Assembly (NCBI RefSeq): GCF_902167145.1
Contig: NC_050104.1
Location: 8,392,001 to 8,456,000 of the forward strand
DNA from: Zea mays
Taxonomy: Eukaryota; Streptophyta; Magnoliopsida; Poales; Poaceae
Length of the DNA: 64,000 nt
Direction: 5' to 3'
Shown here: in pieces, positions 44,593-56,500 of the stretch
Numbering within the stretch: position 1 is the first letter of the stretch
How the letters are laid out: every line of letters starts with the position of its first letter
Position numbers and translations under genes: made by a program
The notes under the pieces: model-generated
Database searches by the model: none
Told to the model about the DNA's origin: nothing
What the model saw: the letters and a program-made list of their open reading frames with translations, nothing else

Positions 44593-47500
44593 TTATCGTA
44601 CATCTTTGAAAACACCACCTCTCTCCATCTCTGCAACAGTCTCTTTCAAGGCCGTCACTTTGCTGGCTAAGGTTCTGTACAATCTTGAATACCTGGCCCT
44701 TGTACCATCTGCTGTTCGTGCCAAGGCAAGCAAGCTAACTGCCTCTGGCAATTGCTCAAACACACCTTTTATTTCCTCAAAACTCAAGTCCGCAAGAACT
44801 GTTGGTCTTGGAACAACACGGATCACCTCGCCACCTTTAGGCTCCTGGACTCGCAGATCAGCCTTAATCACCAGTTCACCACTGGAATTTGCTCCGCACT
44901 TTATGATGAAAGGCGCAGTCGTTCCCGTGTTGAACTGCAGTACATTCCACTGTGAAACCTCGCCCTCTCCCAATGCATTAGACTGTGGGGCAGGATCATC
45001 AGGGTCTTCTTGCAGTGACTGCACCAATTCATGGCAGCATTGTGTCAAAATAAGTTTGGCTTGCACCTTGTTTAAGAAAAGATAGTATGTATACTTCGCA
45101 GCATAAATGCTTGTAGCCTCAGAATAAATATTTATAGCCTTGTACACATACAACATTCATAATCTTTACTATATAAAACACCAGTTTCCACGGTTCCACA
45201 ATATCATCCAGTTCGAACCTTGATTGTTAGCTCTACATTTATACCCATCTAACTAACAGAACACATATTTGTTTTATTAAAACAAAGCCTACCCATGTGG
45301 TATATATATAAACCGTAGCAATGCACGGGCATCGAACTAGTGGGAGATAAAGAGGTGTTGTTTAAACTAATACTCACTAGAAATCTTTAGACACTTATAA
45401 CTGTACTCGGTATGATGTGTGCGACTGTTTCTTGTGTAATGATGTTCCTTGGATCTCAGAAGCTCACATGACACGGAAATGACGCAATCCTTTGTGACAT
45501 CTCATGTATTCTACTTTAACAGACTAGAGTCACAGTTTCGTAATTGTAACAAAAAAAAACTATTGCATGCTGTGACAAACATTAATGAATAGGGTACTTG
45601 CTGCGAGATCCTATCTCACAAAAAATAATTTCTCAAACTTTAATGTAATTTCAAACTGGACACGGCTATCTAATTATAAGTTGTTTTGGTTTTTTTAGAT
45701 ACATTGTTTTTGCTAAGCACGTAGATGTAGGCATTTCTAGATATATAATAAAAGTTATGTATCTAGAAAAGGAACGTATCAGGTGCAAACCAAACACTTT
45801 GTGCAAACATCCGAAGTGGTTAATAAGGTGATTGCCATGTATCTACGTTGTGACAGGAGATCGACCGCGAGCATTGGTCGATTGGCTGCCGTGGGAGGAG
45901 TATTGCTATAATACTTCCTTCCATATGGCTCTACGCGCCACTCCATTTGAGGTGGTCTACGGGCGCCCCCCCCCCCTATGCTGCCCTACAAGTCGAGGAC
46001 GGCACGCACGGAGACAGGGGACGCACTCCTGCGCAACCGTAGTGAGATGCTGGCTGAAATCCGCCAACAGCCTCCAAGAAGTACTACGACGCCACACACC
46101 GGGACTTGGAGCTACAAGAGGGAGATTGGGTCTGGTTGCGCCTGCTGCACCGACCAGAGCAGCTCATGTCTGCCCACACGAAGGGGAAGCTTGGCCCATG
46201 CTACGCCGGGCCTTTACGCATTCCAGAACTCATTAGCCAGGTCGCCTATCGCCTACAGTTGCCAGCAGGCGCCCGCCTCCACGACGTCTTCCATGTAGGA
46301 CTGCTGAAGCATCACAAGGGGGAACCGCATGCTGACCCAGTGCCGCTACCACAAGTACATGATGGACACCTACTACCAACGTCGGCCAAAGCTTTGCGAG
46401 CGCAATTGCGTCGCGGTGTCTGGCACGTCCTCATACAGTGGCAAGGCCTATCTCCGGAGGAAGCTACATGGGAGGCGCTCGACAACTTTCGGGGCCTCTA
46501 CCCCGACTTCCAGCTCAAGGACGAGTTGTTTGCGCAGGCGGGGAGAGATGTTATGACCGGCCACCAGTACAGGCGCCCGACAACAGCAGAGGCGGCGGCC
46601 AACAATAGGCATGCAGATTAGTTAGATAAGGATTAGAAGATTAAGGAGATAAGGTTTGTTAGATAGAAAAAAAGGGGATCTCAGATGTGATCTCTTTAGA
46701 TAAGGACTAGAAGGGAGTATAAATACTTGTAAGCACCACTCTATATGAATTAAGCAGAACACTATTAGCCTACTTCCTCCAAAGGAAGCAGGCGTGTTTT
46801 CCTCTCCTAAAGCCGTTGTCCAGTGTCCGTCGAAGAACAGCGCAGCCCCAGCACCCCTGCACCAGTCCGCCGCGCGCCCGTCCACGGCTCCCCTATGTCA
46901 GCCCGCAACGCCTCATCCCTACAATCTGCAGTCTCTCTGATAGGAGCTCTAATCCTATCAGCATGACTGCCAAATTTTCTGCATAAGATGTGTAGCAGAA
47001 ATGCAGAATACATAGGTAATGTCAAATGCTAGTTTATGTTACAGTTAAAAAAGGATAGTTATTGTTGAAGTGGATTTGGTTGGGATAACAGAAAGAACTG
47101 GTCGCTCTCCATCCCTCTTGAAGGCTCTGGCTACTTTTTAGGGTTCTGATTGCATGATCTATCTTAGTGTGCGCTATATTAGGATGGTGCGGCTGCACAG
47201 GCATGTTGCCTTGTGCGCCCCCCCCCCCCCCCCCCTGGTTTGGTGAGTTGGTTATAATAGGCAAGGATCTTCGCTGATAGGATTGTTTCCTTTTCTCGTG
47301 AACATCCTTGCCTATATGTACTCGAGCCTTTGCTCTCATTAATCAATCGTCTTTTCCCAATTCATTGTCTTACAATCTGAACTGAACAAGGTTGCCAAGG
47401 TTCTCTTTTATAAAAACAGCTTACCCCTAAGCAAATATCGTTACCGAAACAAACCTATCTCTTTTCTAACAAACCAATATAATCCACGGTACTGTTATGT

Positions 47501-50500
47501 GCTATAGTGACCGCCTGAACAGCAAACACCTAGAACTGGTCCCACTGCCATTGCGATGAACATTGTATGTGTGAAGTTAGGCAGAATAGAATAATAATGA
47601 GTTAAATGAAAAGTCGAAGAAAGATAGGAATGTTAGCTCTACATACAGATGAGATGAGAATGGCAAAGATTAGGAAAAACAAACTCATGAGGGAATAAGC
47701 ACTCCATCATGTCATCTTAATACTACGGTGGGTGCTTTCTTAATAAAACTGGGTGGCAGCTACTCTGCCTAAACACTGGTATTTCTTATTAATCCAGAGC
47801 AATGATTCCAAGGTACTATCCGCATACCTCGACAACTTTCCGTGCCTCCATGATCTGCTTCTGAGCACATGGATGATCTATATCAAGAAGAGAGGGCATC
47901 TGTGTCAAGAGGTCATCCAATAACTCTAGCAAAGCTTTCCTCTTTGATTTTCTCATAGGTCCTGTAGAGCTTTGTCTAATTACTTCCTGATGTCAAAGAA
48001 TGAACACGCACCTCAAGTTAGTAAACTTATTATAATAGCTAGATAACTATATCTGCGTTGGCAAAGCATCAGACCTTGACTTGCTTCAAGATGTTATCTA
48101 GAGATATGAGAGATGCTAATCGTGCATCCTCCGCAGCAGTAAGAGGATTGCGAATTGGTGAGCCACCTTCTTCTTTTGTTAACAAGGCAGTGTCAGTTCG
48201 CATTTGTTGCATGATCTGATAATAGTATGGCACGATTGGGATCACTCAAGTACAGATATTACAAGAAAAGAAAGCATACAAACTACAGAAACTTGACGTG
48301 AGTAAGAATCATTTGATTCACCAAAACACAATGAAAAATGGTCAGAATCATGCAGTGATTCAGGTAAGCACCTTTCTCCTTTTGTGATCCACAGACTCCA
48401 GAGCAGAGCGGAGTTTACTGACATGTGCAGGATCATCAGCCTCCTCCGTTGCCAATGTGCCAGCTATGTCCTGCAAAATTGTGAAGAATAAGGCAAAGAG
48501 CTCTAATACATTTAGTTAAGCGGATGATGAGTCTGGGAAATGAAACCTTCAAGTGTTGTAGTTGAGATGTGTAAACACGCTTTGTGTATTCTGATAAAAG
48601 CTGGCCTAAAGCATCAGTGGTAGGGGGCTGCGCTGTACCAAGACCAGCCATCCAGCCATCCATAATAGCGGTTGACAGCAGTTCAAGCTGTCCTGCGGCT
48701 CCTCCAGCAGCATCCGCACCAGTTACAGATAGAAACTCAAAGTTTTCAGCAAGCCATGCACGAATTTGGCGCTGTAATTCACCAGCTGGCGTGTGAACAA
48801 AGAGAGCAGCTAAAGCCTTGTTTCCAATTGAAAAGGCCTTAGCTTCCTCAGTAATTTCCCGGAGCTTCCCTCCAGTAACATGCTGTCTCCATGTCTCCTG
48901 CCCAATTATTGCAAAATTAGCGCCAGAATGGTTCAGAAAGAAAATAAATGCCAGGTCATTCGTATCAGATGATGTTATCAATAGATCAGCATAGAGCATA
49001 GCATACCATGTCCAAACTCAACACATTAACTTCACTACAACTACCTAGAATCCATATACTACATGGTTACCTGGAAACAATTAAGCACAGGATCACTTTG
49101 GAACATTTATGTACTTAAAAAGAATAAAAATTTACCTCCTCGATACCACGAAGCTTCAGAACAATTGAGGAGAATTTTGATTTCTTTTCCTGTTTAATGT
49201 TCACCTTGAAACCATGCACATGTTCATCAACAAGCGCAGTTCGGGAACCATGACCATGGTGGTGAACAGGAGATCTGCCAGGACTACTTCCCCTACTAGA
49301 ACTTCTACTTCGACCAGTATTTGATTTCTCCAAGAAACGCTCAACTGGAGAGACCTTTACGAAGCAAGGTCATAGAGTATACTGTTAGTCTTAATGCCAA
49401 ATGATAAGATAACTGCATATATTTTTCCTTAATTTAAATAAATATAAACCAAACAGAGAAAACATGATACCTTGATGGACTGTAGTTCAGGTGATTTAGC
49501 AAGCAAAGATCTGATGTATAATATCTTGACTCTTGAAACTAACATAGTATCCATAACTTTTTTCGGTTCCATCTTTCGAATGAATGAAAACACAGCATCA
49601 CGGATCTCGGCAAGTATCTCATGCTCCCTAGCTGCACCAGCTTTGATAACTGCAGCCAAGACCTGCACGCAAAACATTTCCACTATTGCTTGTGCATGGA
49701 AACCATTAAAATTTTAAAAATAACATGTACAAGCTCCATACAATTTTTTTTCAAACACGCAGCAAAGTTGTGTATCATTGCATTAATAGAAGAGTTGCAA
49801 AACACACACAGACCCCACTGATATAGCAATTACATATGTGTGTATTGTAAGGAGAAAGATGACAATTCAACCTAGAAAATCAAATACCCAAGGTAGAAGG
49901 GATCAAGAGAATGAATGCTATGATCCTGGGAAACTGGACCGTGTGGAAGCACTGCAACAATATTGTGCTCAATGGAGCATTGGAGCTAACCCTAATGTAG
50001 AGCTTGTCCTCAGGCAGATTTTAGAGCAGGTCATGTCTGGGAAACTGGAAGCAGGGCAGTGTTCTTAAGGCGCCTAGGCGAGCAGGTGGACCAGAAAACC
50101 GCCTTAGCGCCTAGGCGGCGCCTAGGCGGGTATGGCTGTTAAGGCCCATTAGGCCCAGGCCTACTGGCTATATATATAACCTACAGTCCTTAGGGACTAA
50201 TCATCTATTATCAATCCCAAGGTTAGTAACATGGTATAGAGCAGGTTACGAAACCCTAATCTTTTTTGCCGCCTTCGCGGCTGTTTCCCGCCCAGCCGCC
50301 GTCGCGGCTGTCCTCCCACCCAGCCGCCGTCGCGGCTCTTCCTCTTCCCGCCGTCGCGGCTGTCCTCCCACTCCCCACCCAGCCGCCGTCGCGGCTGTTC
50401 TCTTCCTCATCTAGCCGCCGCCGTCGCGGATCCGCTGCCCGCCGTCGAGGATCCTGCCTTAGACGCCGTCGCGGCCGTCCGCCGTCGCGGATCCGCCGCC

Positions 50501-53500
50501 CGCCGTCGAGGATCCTACCCCAGTCGCCGCGGATTGGGCTTCTCCCACGCGGCTGTCCCCTGCCCCAGCCGCCGTCGAGGATCCTGCCCCTGCTGCCGTC
50601 GCTTCATCCGCGCGCCCTCTGCGCAGTTGCGGTCGTCCGCCCGACACTGCTGCTGTCGCGCCTGCGCGGCTGCTGCTGTTGCAATCGCGGCCCTCTGCTG
50701 CTGCTGGCCGTCCCCAGCCGCTGTCGCGGTCGTCCCCTGCCCCAGCCGCCGTCGAGGATCCTGCCCCTGCTGCCGTCGCTTCATCCGCGCGCCCTCTGCT
50801 GCAGTTGCGGCCGCCCGGCACTGCTGTTGTCGCGCCTTCTGCGCGCCCGCGCGGCTGCTGCAGTCGCAATCGCGGCCCTCTGCTGCTGCTGTCTTCGTCC
50901 ACCCGGCGCAGTCGCGGCCTCCTCGTTCGTCCTCTGCGCGCAGTCGCGGCCTGCGGTGCTGCTGCGCTGCTGCGCTTGGTGTCTGTCATCACTGTTCATC
51001 CGCTGCTCAAGATCGGGATTTTGGTACCTTCCAGCCAGTTGTTTCAGATCTCTTATTCTTCAGTGATTTATTAATCTGCAATATGTCGGCCAACGCTATT
51101 GTTGTCAACATTGTGCTTGATGGCCAGAATTACCCAGAATGGGCTTTTTGTGTTCAGACTGCATTAAGAGGTCATGGTTTACTATTTCATTTGACTGAAG
51201 ATTCACCAGTCCTAGCAGCCGATAGAAGCAATGCTGCTGCAATCAAGACTTGGCAGATCAATGATGGCAAGGTAATGGCTGCTATGGTCAATAGCACTAA
51301 ACCAACTATGATTATGAGTCTGTCTAAATTCACCACTGCTAAGGCTATCTGGTCACATCTGAAGGATCGGTTTGTTCAGGACAGCGGTGCTCTTTTACAT
51401 ACCCTTATGCAACAGACTCATGTCATTGAGCAACATGATATGTCCATTGATGAATACTATTCAGCCTTTGATCGTCTTATGAGTGCATTGACCTCCATGG
51501 TGCCTGCTTGTACCACTGTGCCTTGTCCAGCCCACAAGTTCATTGAGAAGTTCTTTACCTACAGATTTGTTATGGGAGTTCGACCTGAATTTGATTCCCT
51601 TCGTGCAAGGCTGCTTCACAGTTCGGATACTCTTACCATGGCTCAGGCATTGTCCGAATTGCTTGCTGAAGAGACTCGTCTAAAGTCTATGTCATCTCTT
51701 ACTGGTCTGAGTTCTCACAGTGTGTTGGCTGCTGCCCAGAGGTCTAAAAACAACTCATTTCAGCCTTGTGAACACTGCAAAAAGACCACTCATCGGTCTG
51801 AGAACTGCTTTGCCAAGTTTCCAGAGAAGTTGGCTGATTTTCGTGTTCGTCGTGCTACTCGTGGTCGTGGTACAGGACCATCTCCTAGAGGCTCAGTTGC
51901 GGTTGCTGCTACTTCATCTGCTGGTGCTTTGTCATCATCCTGGGTTCTTGATTCTGGAGCTTCTTTTCATGTGACATCTGATCAGTCACGGCTGGCGTCT
52001 ACTACACCTGTCACCGAGGGCACTTCTGTTCAGACTGCTGATGGTACATTATGTCATGTCACCCACAAGGGTTCTCTTTCTGATCCAACTTTTACTGTTC
52101 CAAATATATTTTTTGTACCTCAGTTATCCATGGATCTTCTATCAGTTGGTCAAATTACCGATCATAATTGTTTTGTTGGATTTGATGACTCATCTTGTTT
52201 TGTACAGGATCGCAAAACAGGGGATGTGATTGGGACTGGCCGTCGCCGTAAATCTTCACCTCGCCTCTACATCTTGGACACTTTGCGTCTTCCTTCATCT
52301 CCTACCACTACACCTCATGTGCTCGCCGCTTCGGGACCCACGACGTCATTCGCCCAGTGGCATCATCGTCTGGGTCACTTATGTGGATCTCGTCTGTCTA
52401 CCCTAATAAAGTCAGGATGTTTAGGCTCTACTCATGTTGAGTCTAGTTTTCATTGTAAAGGTTGTCATCTTGGAAAACAAATACAACTTCCATATTTTAC
52501 TAGTAATTCCCATTCTGCTAAACCTTTTGATCTAATTCACTCTGATGTTTGGGGTCCAGCTCCGTTTGTTTCTAAAGGTGGTCATAAATATTATGTCATT
52601 TTATGATCATTCTCGTTATACTTGGATTTACTTCATGAAACGCCGCTCGGAATTGCCTTCTATTTACAAGTCCTTTACTCGCATGGTTCACACCCAGTTT
52701 TCTGCTACTATTAAAAATTTTCGTTCAGATTCTGGTGGTGAATTCCTATCTGATAATTTTCGCCAGATATTGACCATAGAGGGTACTCTAGCTCAACTTT
52801 CTTGTCCTGGTGCTCATGCCCAAAATGGTGTTGCTGAACGCAAACACCGTCATATTATTGAGAGTGCTCGTACTCTTTTGATATCTTCTTTTGTACCTTC
52901 ACACTTTTGGAGTGAAGCCGTTTCCACTGCCGTGTATCTCATTAATAGACAACCTTCATCTAAACTTTCTGGTAAATCACCGGGTGAAGTTCTTTTTGGG
53001 ACTTCTCCACGATATGATCATCTTCGTGTGTTTGGATGTATATGTTATGTCTTGTTACCACCACGTGAGCGGACTAAATTGACTGCTCAATCTGTAGAGT
53101 GCGTATTCCTTGGATACAGTCCTGAACACAAAGGTTATCGTTGTTATGATCCATCCACTCGTCGTATTCGAATTTCTAGAGATGTAAGTTTCAATGAAAA
53201 TCGCCCCTTCTTTCACAACCAGTCTACTCACTCAACATATTATCCCACAGAATCCACTTCTTTCATGTGTCTTCCTTCCATTCCTGCATCTGAACCATCA
53301 TCTTCTACATCCACAACTGATGTTCTCATTCCCATAACACCACCTTCCACCTCCACGTCATCCACCTCTTACTCTTCCAAACCACCTATCATCCAAACCT
53401 ACATTCGTCGTTCCCGCTCTATTCCTACGGCTGGTCCTGATACTGATCCTGTACCTGATTCTTGTACTAACAATAATGAGTGTAATGATGTTTTTGATCA

Positions 53501-56500
53501 GGGATACCGTCTTCGTGACCGTGGTACCATTGAACCTCCAGATCGCTATGGTTTTCCACGGGCTGGTGTGGCAATTGTTGAACCCACTACATATCAGGAA
53601 GCTTCTGGGATTCTTGAGTGGCAGCTAGCTATGATTGATGAATTGGCTGCTCTTGAACGCACTGGTACTTGGGATATTGTTCCTTTACCCTCGCATGCTG
53701 TTCCTATCACATGTAAATGGGTCTTCAAAGTTAAGACAAAATCAGATGGTTCCATTGAGAGGTATAAAGCTCGTCTTGTGGCCCGTGGTTTTCAACAGAC
53801 TCAAGGACTTGATTATGATGAAACTTTTGCACCTGTTGCGCATATGACTACTGTTCGAACCTTGATTGCAGTTGCAGCCTCATCTTCTTGGACTATATCC
53901 CAGATGGATGTCAAGAATGCTTTTCTTAATGGCGATCTACAAGAAGAAGTTTATATGCATCCTCCTCCAGGGGTTGATACTCCCTCAGGGCATGTTTGTC
54001 GTCTTCGTCGCGCATTGTATGGGCTGAAACAAGCTCCTCGTGCTTGGTTTGAGCGATTCATCTCTGTCATCACAGCTGCTGGTTTTTCTTCTAGTGAACA
54101 TGATCCTGCATTGTTTGTTCATGTATCTCCACAAGGTCGTACCTTACTTCTATTATATGTGGATGATATGCTGATTACAGGTGACAACTCAGAACATATT
54201 TCTCATGTCAAGCAACATCTTAGTAAGGAATTTCAGATGTCTGATTTGGGACCGCTTAGCTATTTCTTGGGCATTGAAGTTCAGCAGACTCAAAAAGGCT
54301 TTTATCTGTCTCAGTCGAAATATATACAAGATCTTCTTGATCGCTCTGGACTTACTGATACACGCACTGTTGCAACACCGATGGATATTCATTTAAAACT
54401 TCGTCCGAAGGATGGGACCCCACTAGCAGATCCAACTCGGTATCGTCATATTGTGGGTAGTCTTGTTTATCTCACCATCACCAGACCTGATATTGCTCAT
54501 GCTGTTCATATGTTGAGCCAATTTGTATCAACACCTACTTCAGTTCATTATGGTCATTTGCTTCGTGTGCTTCGATATTTACGTGGGACAAGATCCAGAT
54601 GTTTACTCTATGCTTCAGATAGCCCACTTCAGCTTCATGCGTATTCAGATGCCACTTGGGCAAGTGATCCTGTTGACCGTTGTTCTACTACGGGTTACTG
54701 TATTTTCCTTGGGTCATCTCCCATTGCATGGAAATCCAAGAAGCAAGCGGCCATATCTCGTTCTAGTGCTGAAGCCGAACTTCGGGCACTTGCTACTACC
54801 ACTGCTGAAATTATTTGGTTGCGCTGGCTCTTGGCTGATCTTGGTGTCTCTTGTGACACTTCTACACCTCTGTTATGTGATAACTTGAGCGCTATACAGA
54901 TTGCTCATGATCCAGTGAAGCATGAACTTACTAAACACATAGGTGTTGATGCATCCTTTACTCGATCACATTGTCAGCAGAAGACTATTGATCTTCAATA
55001 TGTGCCCTCAGAATATCAATTGGCAGATTTCTTCACCAAAGCACAAACAAGAGCACAACATCAGTTTCACTTGATCAAACTCAAAGCTTCAGATCCTCCA
55101 TTTCCACCTTGAGTTTGAGGAGGGGTGTTAAGGCCCATTAGGCCCAGGCCTACTGGCTATATATATAACCTACAGTCCTTAGGGACTAATCATCTATTAT
55201 CAATCCCAAGGTTAGTAACAATGGCGAGCAAGGCGACCAGTTTTGCCCGGGCGCCTGGACGCCTAGGCGACGCCTTAAGAACACTGAAGCAGGGTTTGAA
55301 ATCGGTGGACACTCTGATCCTGGGAAACTTGAAGCGGGGTTTGAACCCACTGATCATTCTGTGTGCATGAACCGTACAAGGGCAGGCGAGGACAATATAA
55401 GGGAAGAAGCAAAACTAGCTTAGTTGCCACAACAAAAGGTATAGTAAATCCAGTAATAATATTATATGTTGGGATGGTACTAATTACCAGCATCAAAAGC
55501 TTATTAGCACCATCAGCTATTGCTGCAAATCCCTCAAACTGGTCAGGATCAAAATCCATTAGTGCAGACGTAAGGTACTCCCCAGCAGGTGTAGTTTTTG
55601 CTAGCTCATTGCTTGATTTTACAATAGCTCCACTGTTTCCAGTTTTATCCTGAGACACTGGTGATGCAAACACATCTGGTGATCGACTTTTGCTGCTGTC
55701 ACTCCTGCAGATAAGTGTGTTAAATTTGGACTCCATTTCTCAGCGTTTCTTTACACCGAGCATTATTGACTTATTGTAGGTGGAGTCAATTTTACCTGCC
55801 TATCTCCCTTCCTTGACCATTAGCTGGCTTGTTTGCTGAAGGGCTTGAAGCCTACGAAAGCAGTTAGGAGTTACCCATGAAAACCTCGTGGGAATTTTTA
55901 GGGACAAATTTAGTAATTTACTAACAGTTCACATAATTACGTATGGTAAGAAGAAATTTTACCAATCAAAATGTATTGTCTACTTTGACATACAAGACGA
56001 AATTTGGGAGCCGGAGAAAAAGAAAGCAGTAACTAAAGCTCTCAAGCCAATGATATATATATCTCTCCGTTCCAAGATGTATGTTGTTTTAGCTTTGTCC
56101 TAAGTCAAACTTCTCGAACTTTGACTAATTTTATAGAAAAATGCACCAATATCTACAATAGCAAATTAGTTAAATGGGATCCACAACTAAACTAGTAAGA
56201 AATGTCATGATCGTGTATTTAATTGTATTGTACTCCCACCAATCCAAATTATAAGACGTTTCGATGTTTTGGCTTTTCAAGCTACATAATTTTTGCTATA
56301 CACTTAGATATACAGTATGTCTAGATACATAGCAAAAGCAATGTATCTATAAGAGTCAAAACGTCTTATATTTTGGAACAGAGGGAGTACATATCAATAT
56401 ATTTTTCTATAGAACTGGTCAAAGATAAGTTTAACTTAGGACAAAACTAAAATGACCTACATTTTGGAACGGAGGGAGGCAGATAGGCTTTGCTCAATAA

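Larger units (their letters stand above)
50137..55220 (+). mobile_element. Copia retrotransposon with very short, identical LTRs
   Basis: 5,084 bp, flanked by perfect ATGGC duplications (50132-50136, 55221-55225). LTRs of only 95 bp (50137-50231, 55126-55220) are identical by eye, TGTTAAGG...GTAACA. A primer-binding site 'tggtatagagcagg' (initiator tRNA-Met type, one base short of the usual) follows at 50232, and a purine tract 'gagtttgaggagggg' precedes the 3' LTR. It has all Copia domains but one frame break. Identical LTRs indicate a recent insertion. It is antisense to the kinesin gene. Confidence 0.95.
50057..55286. mobile_element. hAT-like MITE carrying a nested Copia element
   Basis: Ends are CAGTGTTCTTAAGGCG (50057) and its exact inverse at 55271-55286. 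The flanks are a perfect 8-bp duplication AAGCAGGG (50049-50056 and 55287-55294), as for hAT elements. Without the Copia and one ATGGC copy the MITE is only 141 bp (50057-50136 plus 55226-55286), mostly built from nested cgcctaggcg palindromes. It sits in the ~5.8-kb intron between kinesin exons 9 and 10. Confidence 0.88.

Noticed and set aside
44606..45085. 159-codon plus-strand ORF
   Set aside because: Antisense shadow of the last kinesin exon, which is clearly conserved on the minus strand.
46807..47025. Minus-strand ORF near the gypsy LTR
   Set aside because: No domain; lies in LTR-like sequence with no splice signals linking it to the kinesin gene.
50266..51066. 266-codon Pro/Arg/Cys-rich ORF
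   Set aside because: Composition artefact of the GC-rich Copia leader; the real gag begins in another frame near 51083.
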